64,000 nucleotides of DNA from Alnus glutinosa (GCF_958979055.1 NC_084891.1:7342501-7406500), one strand, 5' to 3'; counted from the stretch's first letter, positions 22,548 through 34,350 are shown. The notes: generated from the letters alone by a model not told the origin. Translations and numbers: made by a program.

Positions 22548-22860
22548 TATGCTGTAAACATCATAAAAAGGAAGTTAATTTATAGAGTGGAGATGGTGCA
22601 CCACTGATTGGCCCGTGTATTTGCAATGTCCAGCTCCAGCTCCTGAAATTTTGTTCATCAAATATGAGTGAAAATGCGGTGTTGCTGAAATGAAATGTGT
22701 ATAGAGAGCGTAAGAACCTGGAAGAGGAATGGAGCCCTTTGTGTGAAGATTGGCACTGGACGAGATAGCCATTGGGGCCCTTGGGGGAGCAGAGAGAGAG
22801 AGAGCGGATATGCTATGGATAGCGAACCCGGACCGCATATCGACCCGATTGAAGGATTTC
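22548..22860 (-). repeat. Dispersed repeat or duplicated gene fragment (relatives at 55470 and 62455)
   Basis: The minus strand contains a possible start MAISSSANLHTKGSIPLPG, then GTTCTTACGC, and a region ending in TTTCAG followed by GAGCTGGAGCTGG. The plus-strand landmarks GCGTAAGAACCTGGAAGAGG, GACGAGATAGCCA and ATATCGACCCGAT recur in diverged form at 55470-55715 and, more weakly, at 62455-62560. Either a promoter/first-exon duplicate or a transposon end. Confidence 0.55.
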
Positions 22861-23399
22861 GTAACTGGATCATTCGTTCAAGCCTCAAGGGGTCAATGGT
22901 TGGCCACTGGATCATTCGTTCTATGGTTCAATGGTTGGGCCGACATCATGTAACATAATATATCAAATATTAAAATATAAGACAACTTCACTTAATTCCC
23001 TCAACTTCCATCACATTTAAAACAATTACTCACTAAATTTAAAAAATTCTCAATTTAATATATCAATCTTTGGTTTTTTTTTTTTTTTTTCAATTTCACC
23101 AATTCGTGAGGAAGAATGCCAAAATTCTCAAAATAGCCTCATTTTTTTAGGAAAAAAGAAAAAGAAAAAAATTGCAAGGGTTTAGGTGTTGGCTAGGATT
23201 TAACGGATTTTGTAAAAATACTCATGCATAAATCTTTGAAATTATATATATATATATATTTTAAAATGAGTATTTTAAAATTTTTGACATGACTTAACAA
23301 AAAATCCTAACGAATGAGTGAAATTGAATAAAAAAAAAAATTAAAAGATGGATACAATAAATTTAGAGTTTTTGAAATTTATGATAGTAATTGTAAAAA

Positions 23400-26300
23400 C
23401 AGCGACAATTAGGGAGATTAATAAGATGCTGGAAATGGAAGATATAAAATGGAAGCAACGGGCAAAAAGGAATTGGTATTGTATGGGTGATTGGAATACG
23501 TAATTTTTCCATGCCTGGGCAAACCAAAGACGACATTCTAATGCTATCAGCTTTATAAAAGACTTATCAGGAGTAGTTTGGTCAGATCAATGCGGGATTG
23601 GCAATGCTTTTACATCTTATTTCCAGCAGCTTTTTACCTCTGAGGGAGCTCCAGGAACTGAATAATGTATTCTCACGATAACTCCCCGAGTAACATTAGA
23701 GATGAATGCTCTTTTGACTGCAGCCTTCACGCCCGAAGAAGTAAACCAAGCCTTATTTCAGATGCATCCATTAAAATCACTTGGACCAGACGGCTTTAGA
23801 GCAAGCTTCTATCAGACACATTGGCAGATTGTTGGTGATGAGGTTAGAAAGGCTGTTTTGGATTTCCTAAATTTTGGTGTTCTTGATCATGCCATAAATT
23901 CTACTTTTATTGCCCTAATCCCTAAAACTTCTAATGCTTCTTGTGTTAGTGAGTTTAGACCTATAAACCTTTGTAATGTACTTTATAAGTTTATTACAAA
24001 AGTCCTAGCAAATTGGTTTAAATAGGTGTTGCCCTCCATCATTTCTCAATGCCAAAGCACTTTTGTACCTGGTTGCCTTATAACAGACAACATTTTGGTC
24101 ATGTACGAAGCTCTTCACTTCATGGATACTCGTATGAAGGGTAGAAAGGATTACATGACTGTGAAGTTGGATATGAGTAAAGCATATGACCGTGTGAAAT
24201 GGTCGTTTCTTGAAGCAATGATGAAGCGCCTAGGTTTTGCAGAGGGTTGGATTGCCATAATCATGACAGGTGTTCGTAGTGTGACCTATTCAGTTTTGGT
24301 GAATGGAGCACCTCATGGTAACATTATCCCTTCCCGGGGTTTACAACAGGGGGATCTGCTATCTCCTTATCTTTTTCTATTGGTGGCAGAGGGACTTAGT
24401 TCGTTGCTTGTCCGAGCAGAGATGGAAGGCAGAATTATAAGGTTTCCCTTCTCTTTTAGGGGGACTCGAATCAGCCATTTATTTTTTGTTGACGACAGCT
24501 TACTCTTTTGCCGGGCAAATTTTAACGAATGGGGGAACATTTTGGGGATCCTGAAAGTGTATGAGGAAGCATCAGGTCAAAAGCTCAATGCGGCCAAGAC
24601 CTTGATTTATTTCAGTAAAAATACTAGGGCGAAATTTAAAGAATTCCTGCCCTCCTCTGCTGGAATTTCTGCAACCTCTAGATATGAGAAGTATTTGGGA
24701 CTCCCATCCTTGGTTGGGAGGTCAAAGACAAAGACTTTTGCTGGGATTGAAAGCAGGGTACGCAAGAAACTAGATGGGTGGAAAGAAAAATTCCTTTCAC
24801 AGGCGAGCAAAGAGATTCTCATCAAAGCGGTGGTTCAAGCCATTCCCACCTAAACTATGAGTGTATTCCAATTGCCGAGGACATTATGCAATTCAATAAA
24901 TTCGATGACAAGCCAATTTTGGTGGGGCAAAAATTCAGAACGTAAAAGAGTTCTTTGGATGAGTTGGCAGCGCATGGGTGTATCCAAATTCCATGGCGGT
25001 ATGGGGTTTCGTGACCTGGAAATCTTCAATAAGGCCTTACTAGCCAAGCAAGGTTGGTGAATATTAAAATTTCCAAATTCTTTGGTGGCTAAAATACTGC
25101 AGGAAAAGTATTTTCCAGGGGGAGATTTCTTAAAAGCTCCATTGGGGAGACGGTCGTCCTATGCCTGGCGAAGTATTGTCCATGCTCGAGAGGTCTTGGA
25201 GCGGGGTCTTGAGTGGAGGGTGGGAGATGGCGCACGTATCCGCATTTGGGGGGACAAGTGGCTTCCACCACCCAATTCCATCTTGGTTCATCTTCCACAA
25301 CAATTATTGGCCGTTGATTCCCGGGTCATAGAGCTGATAGATCCCCATACTCGATGGTTGAATTTTGACCTTATTCGAGCAAACTTTGATCCCTAGGAAG
25401 CAGGTCAGATTTGTAGTCTCCCACTTAGTCCCCTTGGTCAGCCGGATCAGATTATTTGGCAGGGTACAAAAAATAGATATTTCACAGTCAAAGTGCCTAC
25501 TATATGGAGATGCAACACAGAAACTGCTCTAAGGGGGAAAGCTCTACGCGACGACAGAATGAAGGAGTGTGGAAAACAATCTGGACTTTGAGTGTGCCAC
25601 CGGTTCTAAAGAACTTTGCTTGGAAGGTTTGTCAAAACATACTTCCGACAAAGGCTAATTTGTTCTCAAAGAAAATTGTCCAAGACCTCGATTTATTTCA
25701 GTAAAAATACTAGGGCGAAATTTAAAGACATCTTATGGTCTTGCCCCTCCTCTACGGCAGTTTGGCAGGAATGCTATAGGAGAATCCAGAAGATGGCTAT
25801 TGAAATAATAGATGGGTGGGGGCTGGTTCAAAGTTGGATGGCAAGGTTGGAAGGGGACGAGCTAATTCTTGTTCTCACCGTAGCAAGGCAGATCTGGAAT
25901 AGAAGAAATACCTTTGTTTTTGAGAACCTCTTTTTGTCTCCTTTGTTGGTGTTGAATTAGGCAAAATCTATGATAGTTGCTTTTGAAGCAGCTATCACCC
26001 CCCTGGCAGTTGAACAGAGACCTCCGGGTCACCCACAAATCAGGTGGCAAATGCCTCCCTTAGGTGTTTTGAAGCTTAACTAGGACACTGCTGTGAATAA
26101 AGAGATGAAGACTATGGAAGTTGGTGCTGTTATTCGGAATGAGGAAAGGGGATTTCGTGGCAGCCTTGACAAAGGCTGTTCCTTTCATTATTGATCCTCT
26201 CCTTGCTGAAATGGTCGCTGTGTGGCATGCTGCTCAGTTTGTACGTGACCTGGGACTTCAACACATGCTTCTAGAAGATGATTCCCTACAGGTGATATCA

Positions 26301-26455
26301 GACTTGAAGAAGGTTGGACCTATTGTTTGGCTAAATTTGCTTTCTCTCGTTAGCTTGATAAAGTCTAAATAGAGGTTTGCCCATATGTTATTCAGCATAT
26401 TATACTTGCGGAGCAAAATGCAGTTTCCTCATGAATGAAAAATTTCTTATTACTC
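23400..26455 (+). pseudogene. 5'-truncated, decayed LINE ORF2 (RT, zf-RVT, RNase H)
   Basis: Collinear plus-strand blocks encode the linker before the RT (KWKQRAKRNW, about 23450) and the RT at 23702-24853 with KLDMSKAYDRVKW, SRGLQQGDLLSPYLF and the catalytic LFFVDDSLLF. The connection domain WWGKNSERKR to LPPPNS follows (24857-25396), then a zf-RVT region (25504-25960) and an RNase H-like piece (AEMVAVWHAAQFVRDLG, about 26200). Nonsense codons include TAA at 23503-23505, TAG at 24026-24028, TAA at 24851-24853, TGA at 25058-25060 and TAG at 25394-25396. At least two frame changes follow. The endonuclease is missing. The tail near 26440-26465 is A-rich but weak. Confidence 0.9.
25680..25728 (+). 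repeat. 49-bp self-copy of RT-domain sequence within the LINE
   Basis: This segment repeats 24594-24642 with one mismatch. It begins in both places at CCAAGACC and includes TTTCAGTAAAAATACTAGGG. It sits where the Cys/His part of the zf-RVT region is expected, between KKIVQD and ILWSCPSST, so it replaces native coding sequence. Confidence 0.9.
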
Positions 26456-26465
26456 AAAAAAGAAG

Positions 26466-27127
26466 AAGTGAAGTTTAATATTATATTGATGGTAACTAGA
26501 ATATGTGTGTGAAATGACCTTGATTTAAAATTAAGGAAAAATATCAAAATACTACTACCTATGCTTTGATCTTTTTTGAAATTAAGGGTCAAGTTTTCAA
26601 TTTATTTATTTAATATTTATTTATTTAATTTAACAGCGGTACTTTCTAATTTATAGGATTAGAAGATATGAACGGTTGACCTTGGAAGCCTTCTAATCAG
26701 TAATTACTACCGATTTGCATGATATTAATTATAAATAAATGTTTTCACTCTATTTGATGAAAGAGAAAGATTGTTGTACAATATTTTGTATAATTTTTGT
26801 GCAATTTTAACAACTTTGTTTTTTTATTGATTAATCATTGGATCTGTTTTCCTACATGTGGACCTTAAATATTTAATGGTTGATCTTAAAAAAAATTGTT
26901 AGATTTGTACAAAAATTGTACGAAAATTGTGTAAGAAATATTACTCCTTAAGATTTTGCCGGCTAAAAGTGCATTTTAAACAAAATTGTAAAAAATGTTC
27001 TTTATAGAAATGTGTTTGAAGAAGATGACAGTTTCAAAACGTCGCAAAAAAGGGGTGATTTTGTTTAAAGCTCATGAATTTAAAGATCAAACCGCGATTT
27101 TATCAAATAATAAGTGCATTTTTAAAA
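26466..27127. other. AT-rich spacer, nothing recognised
   Basis: No coding exon, RNA gene or clear repeat was seen. Short inverted motifs near 26900-27080 resemble decayed MITE arms. Confidence 0.4.
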
Positions 27128-27861
27128 GAGTAATGTTATATTTCACGTTTTTATCCTATAATTATTCCACAATGTTGATGTGGCAGTTATAACTAACCTT
27201 TGAATTTTATTTTTAGAAAAAATCATATTTAGCCCATAAGTTTTTACCTAATTTGGATTTAGTTATTAGGTTTTCAATTTAAAAAATAAGGTCCTTAGAT
27301 TTTGTTAAAGTTTTAAATTGGTCCCTCTATTATTTTACAATCAAAGTTAACGATCTTTCATTTGTCACATGCGTTTTATTTGACACGCTATGGTCCATGA
27401 CAACACCTAATATCTATGTCGATGTCCATGTTAGCATCAAAGTTAACAGTTTTCCCTCTTATGTTACACATTTTGAAGATCGATTAAGATAAAGAAAAAG
27501 ATAATTTTTGTTTTTGGAGTTGTTATTTTATTTTATTTTTTTTTCTATGGATGATTTCACACTTTATAATATGTCATTGATATTAGATGCTGATATAAAC
27601 GTTGACATGTCAATTGAGACATATATGACATATGACAAATAATTAATTTTGACGAAAAAATAACAGAATGACCTATTTAAAATTTGGGCAAAACATAAAG
27701 ACCATATTATTGAAATAGAAGCTCAATGATTAAATTCAAATAAGATAAAATTTAAGGGCTAAATTTGAATTTTTTTTTAATGATTGATCTAGGAATTGAT
27801 GATGACTACCACATCATCATTATAAGATAGTAACGAAGTAAAAATATAGTTTATATTATTA
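27128..27861. mobile_element. Nested MITEs
   Basis: The outer arms are GAGTAATGTTATATTTCACG with CACAATGTTGATGTGG (27128-27190) and the inverse CCACATCATCATTATAAGAT with ATATAGTTTATA (about 27800-27855). Within them lies a second inverted-repeat element, about 27225-27780, with arms ATTTAGCCCATAAGTTTT and the complement of AAAATTTAAGGGCTAAAT. The order implies insertion of the inner element into the outer one. Confidence 0.65.
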
Positions 27862-28182
27862 TTTATTTATTTATTTTTTTAAAAAATCACATTTTCGTTA
27901 ATTGTTTTTTAAAATCACTATTTTGTGAAACGTTAAACCAACGGAAGCTTATTTATGTCAATTTATCATTCCATGCATGTTGAGGATATTACAATTGAGA
28001 AAAAAAAATAAGAATTAACATAATCTAGCAAACAAGGGAGAGTTTAAGAAGCAAGTCGCGCCTCAGTACACAGTAAACACCTCGCATGATTCTTGCTTTG
28101 AGAACATAAACCCATGAAAACAACGGTTATGAGGACAAGAGGTATCTATCCACTGCAGCCCACAGAAATAGACTCGCGCTTC

Positions 28183-28290
28183 ATCCCACATCGATAATAA
28201 AGGAGGAGAAGAAGTAACATCAGGAAAGAGCGTACTAGTCGCAATGCGTCCCGCATCGGAAAATGATGAATAAGGAAAGCTGTTTATATA
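28183..28290 (+). promoter_or_regulatory. U3 snoRNA promoter: USE elements and TATA
   Basis: TTTATATA (28283-28290) lies 31 bp before the RNA start. The proximal USE-like GTCCCGCATCG (28249-28259) is 23 bp upstream of the TATA, the close spacing typical of plant Pol III snRNA-type promoters. A perfect USE match ATCCCACATCG occurs further away at 28183-28193. Confidence 0.85.
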
Positions 28291-28313
28291 CCTCCGTTGT
28301 TAAACCAGAGGAT

Positions 28314-28526
28314 ACGACCTTACTTGAACAGGATCTGTTCTATAGGCTCGTACCTCTGTATCCTTGAGTTCTAAGGAGACAGGAACCTAAGTCTGGTTGA
28401 CGAATCATGGCCGTGCGATCAGAGCGTGATTGACAGCGTCGTGGCCCTTAGGCCATTAATGCAGTAGAGGATCGTTCTCAGCCATAATCGTGGCTGGGAT
28501 GGTCGCACGTCTGTCTGACAGACTTC
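28314..28526 (+). ncRNA. U3: U3 small nucleolar RNA gene, copy 1
   Basis: The sequence begins ACGACCTTACTTGAACAGG, the canonical plant U3 5' domain that pairs with pre-rRNA. It contains CCTAAGTCTGGTTGACGAAT, GAGCGTGATTGACAGCGTCG, the stem AGCCA-TAATCG-TGGCT, and ends with box D in CTGTCTGACAGACTT. U3 directs 18S rRNA maturation in the small-subunit processome. The T-run at 28535-28541 is a Pol III terminator. About 213 nt fits plant U3 length. It differs from copy 2 at a few positions, including CCATAATCG for CCATGATCG. The promoter and terminator look complete, so expression is plausible. Confidence 0.95.
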
Positions 28527-28534
28527 CACCTACC

Positions 28535-28541
28535 TTTTTTA
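28535..28541 (+). terminator. Pol III T-run terminator of U3 copy 1
   Basis: A run of seven T follows TACC directly downstream of the U3 3' end. Confidence 0.75.
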
Positions 28542-28914
28542 TTTTTTTTTTATTTTTTTATTTTTATTATGTGTGTTTTCTTGAACCTAAACCACCTTCA
28601 GCTACTCAAAGGGGCAAATCTTTTTTAGGACGACCGGAGACTAGACACCCTCAAGACTCACGCCGACGACTGATCTGTATTTTATTTCCTTCTCACTGTT
28701 TCAGAACTCTAGTTTAGATGATGAACAAAAGAAGGAAGACGAATAGACGATGGTCCAAAACGCTCGTTTAAAATAACATCAAAACGCTCCGTTTAAATGA
28801 AAATGACCAAAACGATGCTTGAGCCTCGAGTTACACAACTCAACCAAAACGTTGCGTGCCAAGTAATCTATAGATGAGGCCGTTGTCAGTTGCTAAGTAA
28901 AAGCTAAACCAAAA

Positions 28915-29480
28915 GAGAAATGATACTGGTACAAAATGTTTACAACAATGTTACAACAGTCTTACGTGGAAAGTGAATTTAAACCTTTTTTCTCATTTTT
29001 TTAATATCACACAGCACACAGCGTTCGTCAAAAGAGGTTGGGGGGAAATGAAAAATTCATTTCCCCCCAACGCTGAACGAACGCACCCCCCCTCTCTCTC
29101 TCTGAATTCTCTCCGTACAGTCCCCAAATTGGTCCTTCACCGGAGTTCCGCCCCCAGCCCAGCTCTCTCTCCCGCTCGCTCCGGACTGCCGCCCCCAGCC
29201 CAAATCGGCCTCCGGCGTCCGTCCCCGGTCCTTCACCGGAGTTCCGCCCCCAGCCCAAATCCGCCTCCGGCGTCCGTCCCCGGTCCTTCACCGGAGTTCC
29301 GCCCCCAGCCCCCAGCCCAAATCGGCCTCCGGCGTCCGTCCCCGGTCTCTCCCGCTCTCTCCCGCCGGATCTGCCGCGCCCAGCGCCGCTCTCTCTCCCG
29401 CCGGATCTGCCGCCCCCAGCCCCTCTCTCTCTCCCGCTCGCTCCGGACCACCGCCCCCAGCCCCTCCGTCTCTCTCTGGC
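28915..29480 (+). repeat. Left terminal inverted repeat of the MULE, with minisatellite
   Basis: Collinear with the complement of 46654-46270. After the A/T-rich outer 130 bp comes a hairpin GGGGGAAATGAAAAATTCAT and a CT/GC-rich zone. The block GGTCCTTCACCGGAGTTCCG occurs three times (29131, 29227, 29282) against once in the right repeat. Two further copies of a roughly 106-bp unit (GGCCGGATCTGCCT) lie at 29465-29680. The long plus-strand frame through this zone is low-complexity and not a protein gene. Likely promoter and 5' untranslated region of the GRF gene. Confidence 0.85.
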
Positions 29481-31397
29481 CAGATCTGCCTCCTACGCAC
29501 CTCTCTCTCTCTCTCTCTCTGGCCGGATCTGCCTGCTCTGTCCATCGGAAACCGCCGCCCGCAGCCCCTCTCTCTCTCTCTGGCCGGATCTGCCTCCTAC
29601 GCACATTCTCTCTCTCTCTGGCTGGATCTGCCTGCTCCGTCCGTCGGAAACCGCAGCCCTCTGTCTCTCCTGCTCGCTCCGGTGCCGGTAGTCCCTGTCC
29701 CTCCGGTAACTCTCTTTCTCTCTCTGAAATTATTGTTTGAAAATACTGATTCGGTTTTATGGGGGAAAAAAAAGAAGAAAAAACTAAGATTTGTTTTGGT
29801 ACAGTAGGTCTTTTGCTACATGTTGCAAGGGAGGGGGTTTTACTTTGTGGGTCGTTGAAAATCTGGGTATTTCAGGTGAATCTGGGTCTGTACAAGTTAT
29901 TCTCATTTTGAATGCATAAATGATATCACTTCTTCTCAATGGCTGTTGCGGATGCGAAATATTTTCCTGATAATATTTATGAAAACTCCTTTCAGGCTGT
30001 TAGTTTCACGTAGACCCTAGTTTTACTAAACAGATCAATGAGGGAAATGTGCTTCATCAACAAGACAATTCTGGAGATATATGGTTATGCTTATTGCTTG
30101 CCTTTTGTGCTTTATTTATATATGTACAGTACTATCTGTTGAGTGCTTTGATGCATTAACAAATACTTTATGTTGAAATGCTTGCGGTTAATTTTGACTC
30201 CAAAAGTGACATTAATTTTGATTTTTGAAATGACTCAAAGAAAACGCACATGAATTTTTCTTTTAGTATTACTCAATATTCATGTCCCTTTTTTTTTTTA
30301 TCCTATATATTAATTGGTTATCAGCAAATATCATAAAAAAGGAAGGAGAAATCTTCAAATTACCACAAAAAAATAAAAAATGAATTGAGTATTTTATTTA
30401 CATTAAATGTCCACATGCAGCACCTTTGATATGCTAGAGATATATATGAGTCAGTGATTTTGATGTAATTAACAAAAAAATATTAGAATTAGTAACAAAT
30501 TAAACTAACGATATTAATACAGAGAATATACAACTAATTGTGTTAATCAATGAGAGGGATTGAGGTTTCTTGGATTTGGTTCTTCTCGCACCATTTTTGT
30601 GCAGTACAGCTAGAGCCTAGAGCCTAGAGCTAGGATTTAATGTTCATTGTGTTAGGATTTAAACGTCAATTAATATTATGGAGTTCTTGTTCCTTGTATG
30701 TTATGATATGCATTTTAGTCTTTACTGCCCTTGGTTAGAGACTTTTTGTACCTTAGTTTTTAGAACCAATTCTGTAGCCTTGTCAAAACAAAAGTATTAG
30801 TTTTAGAACCAATTCCTTTTAATGCGTATATAAAATGCTATTAAAGCAAAATTGTATGCCTTCTGACCCAAAAAAAAAAAAAAAAAAAAAATCTTACACA
30901 CAATCATTGTTTCCCACATACTGGCCATATATGAGTATAGTGTTTCATGTCTAGGCAATAAATTTTTGAAAATCAGTTTTTAAAAATACATTTGTCTTAT
31001 CTAGTTCTTCAAGGATCCTGGAATTTTCAAATTCTTATTACTACTACAAATGCTAACTTACTACATTTTTTGAAGTGCTAACATGCAAGAAAGATCTGTT
31101 AATCGTGAATTCTTTTCCCCTCTTTGCAATCCTTTTTTTTTTTTTTTTTTTTTTCCTTTAAGGTTTTGAAATCCTGTAAGAAAACCAAAGGATGTAGTGT
31201 TTTCTTACAAAATTTATAGCATTAAACCGAGTCTGGTAGGAGAAATTATGAAGCTGAGTTAAAGTTAGTCCTGTCTTATTGTTCAGTTTAGTTGCTTTTC
31301 TTCTTGTCTTATTTCTTTTGATTGGAGGTTGACCTGGTGAGTCTGGGCTCCTGCTGATTAGATGAATGATATTATTATTATTATTATTTTTGCGTAG
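29481..31397 (+). other. 5' leader and long leader intron of the GRF gene
   Basis: GC/CT-rich leader sequence continues to a GT donor at 29706-29707 (CCTCCG/GTAACTCTC). An intron of about 1.7 kb ends with GCGTAG at 31397. The intron is AT-rich and holds poly-A/T tracts at 30870-30890 and 31133-31154. No coding exon is seen. The leader exon is inferred from splice signals only. Confidence 0.5.
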
Positions 31398-31407
31398 GCC
31401 CGAAAAA

Positions 31408-31937
31408 ATGTCGGTAAATAGTGATGCGTCTAGTACCCCTCCATTATGTTACTGTGGAGTGCATGCACGTTTAAGGTACTCATGGACTAGTGACAACCCC
31501 GGAAGAAAGTGGTACGGCTGTATAAAGTATAAGGTAATTTTAAAATTAATTAATTGTGATTTATTTTTTCGTTAGTAGTTTATGACATTTATTCTTATGT
31601 TTTCACGCAGAAAGCTGGAGATTGTGACTTTTTTAAGTGGGCGGATAACCAAATGACTTCTTATGAGAAGAGATTGGAGGATCATATGAGAGACATTGAG
31701 GAAGGGAGACGGGCCGATATTGAGAAAGTTGAGAAGGTGACAATGTCCAATATTGACAGACTTGAGAAACTAATTGAAACAAGACACAAGGAACAATATG
31801 AGAGACTTCGGTTGGAGTTAGGTCTTAATAGAAAGATGTTTTGGTTTTGGACAGCAATAGTCGTAATCATTTTGGGCATTGTAATTTATTTCAATGGTTA
31901 TAGCGGTTCTAAAGTTAGTTACTTGATGTTAGAATGA
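31408..31937 (+). CDS. GRF-type zinc finger / coiled-coil / membrane-anchor protein (MULE accessory candidate)
   Basis: Two exons, 31408-31533 and 31611-31937, join in phase 0 across a GT-AG intron to give 150 residues. Residues 13-55 form a GRF zinc finger (LCYCGVHARLRYSWTSDNPG, then WYGCIKYK and CDFFKWAD). Residues about 58-115 are charged and helical (coiled-coil-like), and the C terminus has a hydrophobic segment FWFWTAIVVIILGIVIYF. I chose MSVNSD as start because it follows the splice acceptor at 31397; the upstream ATG at 31366 lies in the intron. Similar short GRF proteins are numerous in dicot genomes (established); the function is unknown. GRF fingers bind single-stranded nucleic acid in other proteins. 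The position facing the transposase gene suggests an element-encoded accessory protein (inference). Confidence 0.82.
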
Positions 31938-33680
31938 AAGGATGAAAACATTATTAGGTTAAAAATTGTCATTGTCAGATATTTTACTTTCTTATTAGTT
32001 TCAAAAATGGTAAGCACTGTGCAAATAGCTGAAAATCTTAAAATCCATAGTTAATTTTTTCTTTTCTTTGAGTTTGATTTTGGTTGAATTTTAAAATCCC
32101 AGGTATTTGAATTCTTCAAACTGTTTACATAATGGAGTTGATAATATATCTTTCGTGTCAATAACTCTGTCATTTTACTGGGCTTAAGTTAGCTCTTTAT
32201 ACTAGCTTGATATTTTTACTTGGCTTATGTTTGCCCTTTAGAGTAGCTCAATATTGTATTACAATGTGATCATAAAATTTACAATGTGATCATAAAATTT
32301 AACGACTAACTACCTTACAATTTAATCTCATAGTAAAGTGCAGGAATTTTAGAGGCATTTGGTTTTCAGGGACTAAATTTTGTGGTTTAGGATTAACTCT
32401 TAATTCATTTATATGTCATGGGGTCACCAACACATAGGAATTGAAACTCCCCATCCGATATATTCTCTGGCATGAAATAGCCCATATCTCAACTTTTAGG
32501 TCTTGCTCTCAATTAAGGCTTACTCAGGAAAGGAAGGAAAATAGAAGGCCACCTGTTTCTGATGCATCATGTGATGTACATAAATGGGATAGGGTCAGAT
32601 TGAGCTACGTACACCCAAAAGACTACTTCCACCGCCCAGACCCAATTGAACATGAATGATACGTCCCTTTGCGGTACAAAAGACCACTGCCAAGTAAACT
32701 GTATTGATGATAAATAAAAGAAGTACTCCTGATCTTATTAGCTAATATAAAGGAACCTTATTTTTCTTTATTCAAGACATAATTGCACATTATGATCAAC
32801 TATCCAACATAGAGCATAACGTGGTCCTTCATCACCCATCTAGTCATGCTCCACTCGATTTCATCATTTCCTGGAAATTGTCTTTTTCATTTGGTCCTTT
32901 TCTAATTACATAATTACATCGTCATGCTCCACTTGGCAGATTCTGCATCCTTATTCCACCAAGTACGTCTAATATTACTGTATAAGGATGCAGAATCTGC
33001 ATATTTAGAACTATGGTCACACCGCAGCTGTCTTCTGTGAATAAAATAAAAAAAAAAAAAGAAAAGAAATTCCAACCGAACAATTTCAAGCCATTCCCAA
33101 AAAATTATTCTGAGCAAAATTCTCAAGGTAATCAAGAACACAATCCAATCATAAAGAAAATCAATATTCAAATAGAATACTTTCAAGAAAAATCCACTAT
33201 CATATCATAAAATATGATACAATATCTTATCAATTGTTTATACTCAAAAGTTGAAATCTACTGCAACTCATTAGCTTAATGATGAAGCAAAAATATGCCA
33301 CACGTGACACAAAAAGAAATGAAAATGCTATGCAGTATTTCCACAAAAGCTTCAAGTCAGACTCAAATCCCCTCCATAGGATGCTCCCAATGTACATGGC
33401 AACCATCAATTGCATGTACCTTTGAAATGTGAGGACAGCTGCAATGTGCACTGAGCAAAATACTCCCTGCATAGGAAAATTAAGCCTCTTATGCATATAA
33501 TACTGAGTCCACAAGGAAAAGAAAAAGATCAATCAATGTTATCAAGTCATAACCAAATAATTGGGTGGAACTCATCCCAAACCAAAGCAATAGGAGTTTT
33601 GACCAGCAAAAACTAAGCACAATTCCCAGATCCTTGTTGTTCACAAAAATCATTGGACAGAATAGGAAACTAATGAGCTA
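31938..33680. other. MULE interior, no gene recognised
   Basis: The 3' flank of the GRF gene and AT-rich DNA. A short direct repeat ACAATGTGATCATAAAATTT occurs twice at 32260-32300. A small inverted repeat around AGGATGCAGAATCTGCAT lies near 32935-33002. Minus-strand frames at 33230-33532 are hydrophobic and unrecognised; they could be further decayed choline kinase 3' sequence. Confidence 0.4.
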
Positions 33681-33682
33681 AC

Positions 33683-33931
33683 CTGTTGAACTCAAATACA
33701 TGCGGACGAATCTTTGGCGCTCCTCCAGACCTGATACCAAATTCAATGAAGTAAGGAAAAGGTAATTTTGGATGCAGTGAAATCCACAGAACGACAGAAG
33801 TAGCAACATTTACCTGGATATTTACTATAGTCTAAAACATGAGGTGTCTCAGAATGGTAATCTGCTGCCATTTCACAGAAATGGTTTGCAAAGTCATAGG
33901 CAACGGGGTTGTAACTTGCATACTCGTAATC
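33683..33931 (-). pseudogene. Captured choline kinase fragment, two exons
   Basis: Minus-strand exon 33931-33814 encodes [20 protein letters not shown] and [19 protein letters not shown]. After a GT-AG intron, exon 33730-33683 encodes LEERQRFVRMYLSST. This is the conserved segment of plant choline/ethanolamine kinase containing the metal-binding aspartate of the D-Y-E motif (first step of phosphatidylcholine synthesis). The exons join in the correct phase (split glycine). The upstream exons with the Brenner HNDLQYGN motif are absent, and the Copia element begins about 420 bp upstream, so the fragment is not a functional kinase. Confidence 0.85.
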
Positions 33932-34350
33932 CTGTGAAAATGAAAAAAACAACACCAGGAATACAAATGAACTAGTTACAACAGGGCCATGCATTTATTC
34001 TACCACAAATGCAACTTTCATGTCTATTAAGTTACATATAGAGTCAGAGGGCCATTTCTTTTGCCTAGACAATAGCAAAAAGACAAATGTTGTTCAAGAT
34101 TTAAGAACAACATTAAATTTTTTAAAAGCTTCACCTGAGGGATTAACTATAGTTCTCTAATCTATAGAGTACAAGGTAGAAGAATAAATCCCATACAGGA
34201 ACAAAGTAATATCATGATTATTAACCGAGAAGAAAGTAAAAATATTACAGCACATATGTTGTAGGTTTTTTTAGAGAATCTAAGCCAAATCCGATAGGTG
34301 AAATAAAGACTCAGAACTGGATGTCATAATGCAGAGGCCATAGGTACAGC

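Noticed and set aside
28973-29740. 255-residue proline/serine-rich open frame
   Set aside because: It runs through the left terminal repeat of the MULE and its minisatellites. The composition follows the DNA repeats, all three frames are open, and no domain is seen.
31366-31407. Leucine-rich extension upstream of the GRF protein
   Set aside because: It precedes the splice acceptor at 31397 and is intron sequence; the start at 31408 fits the family.
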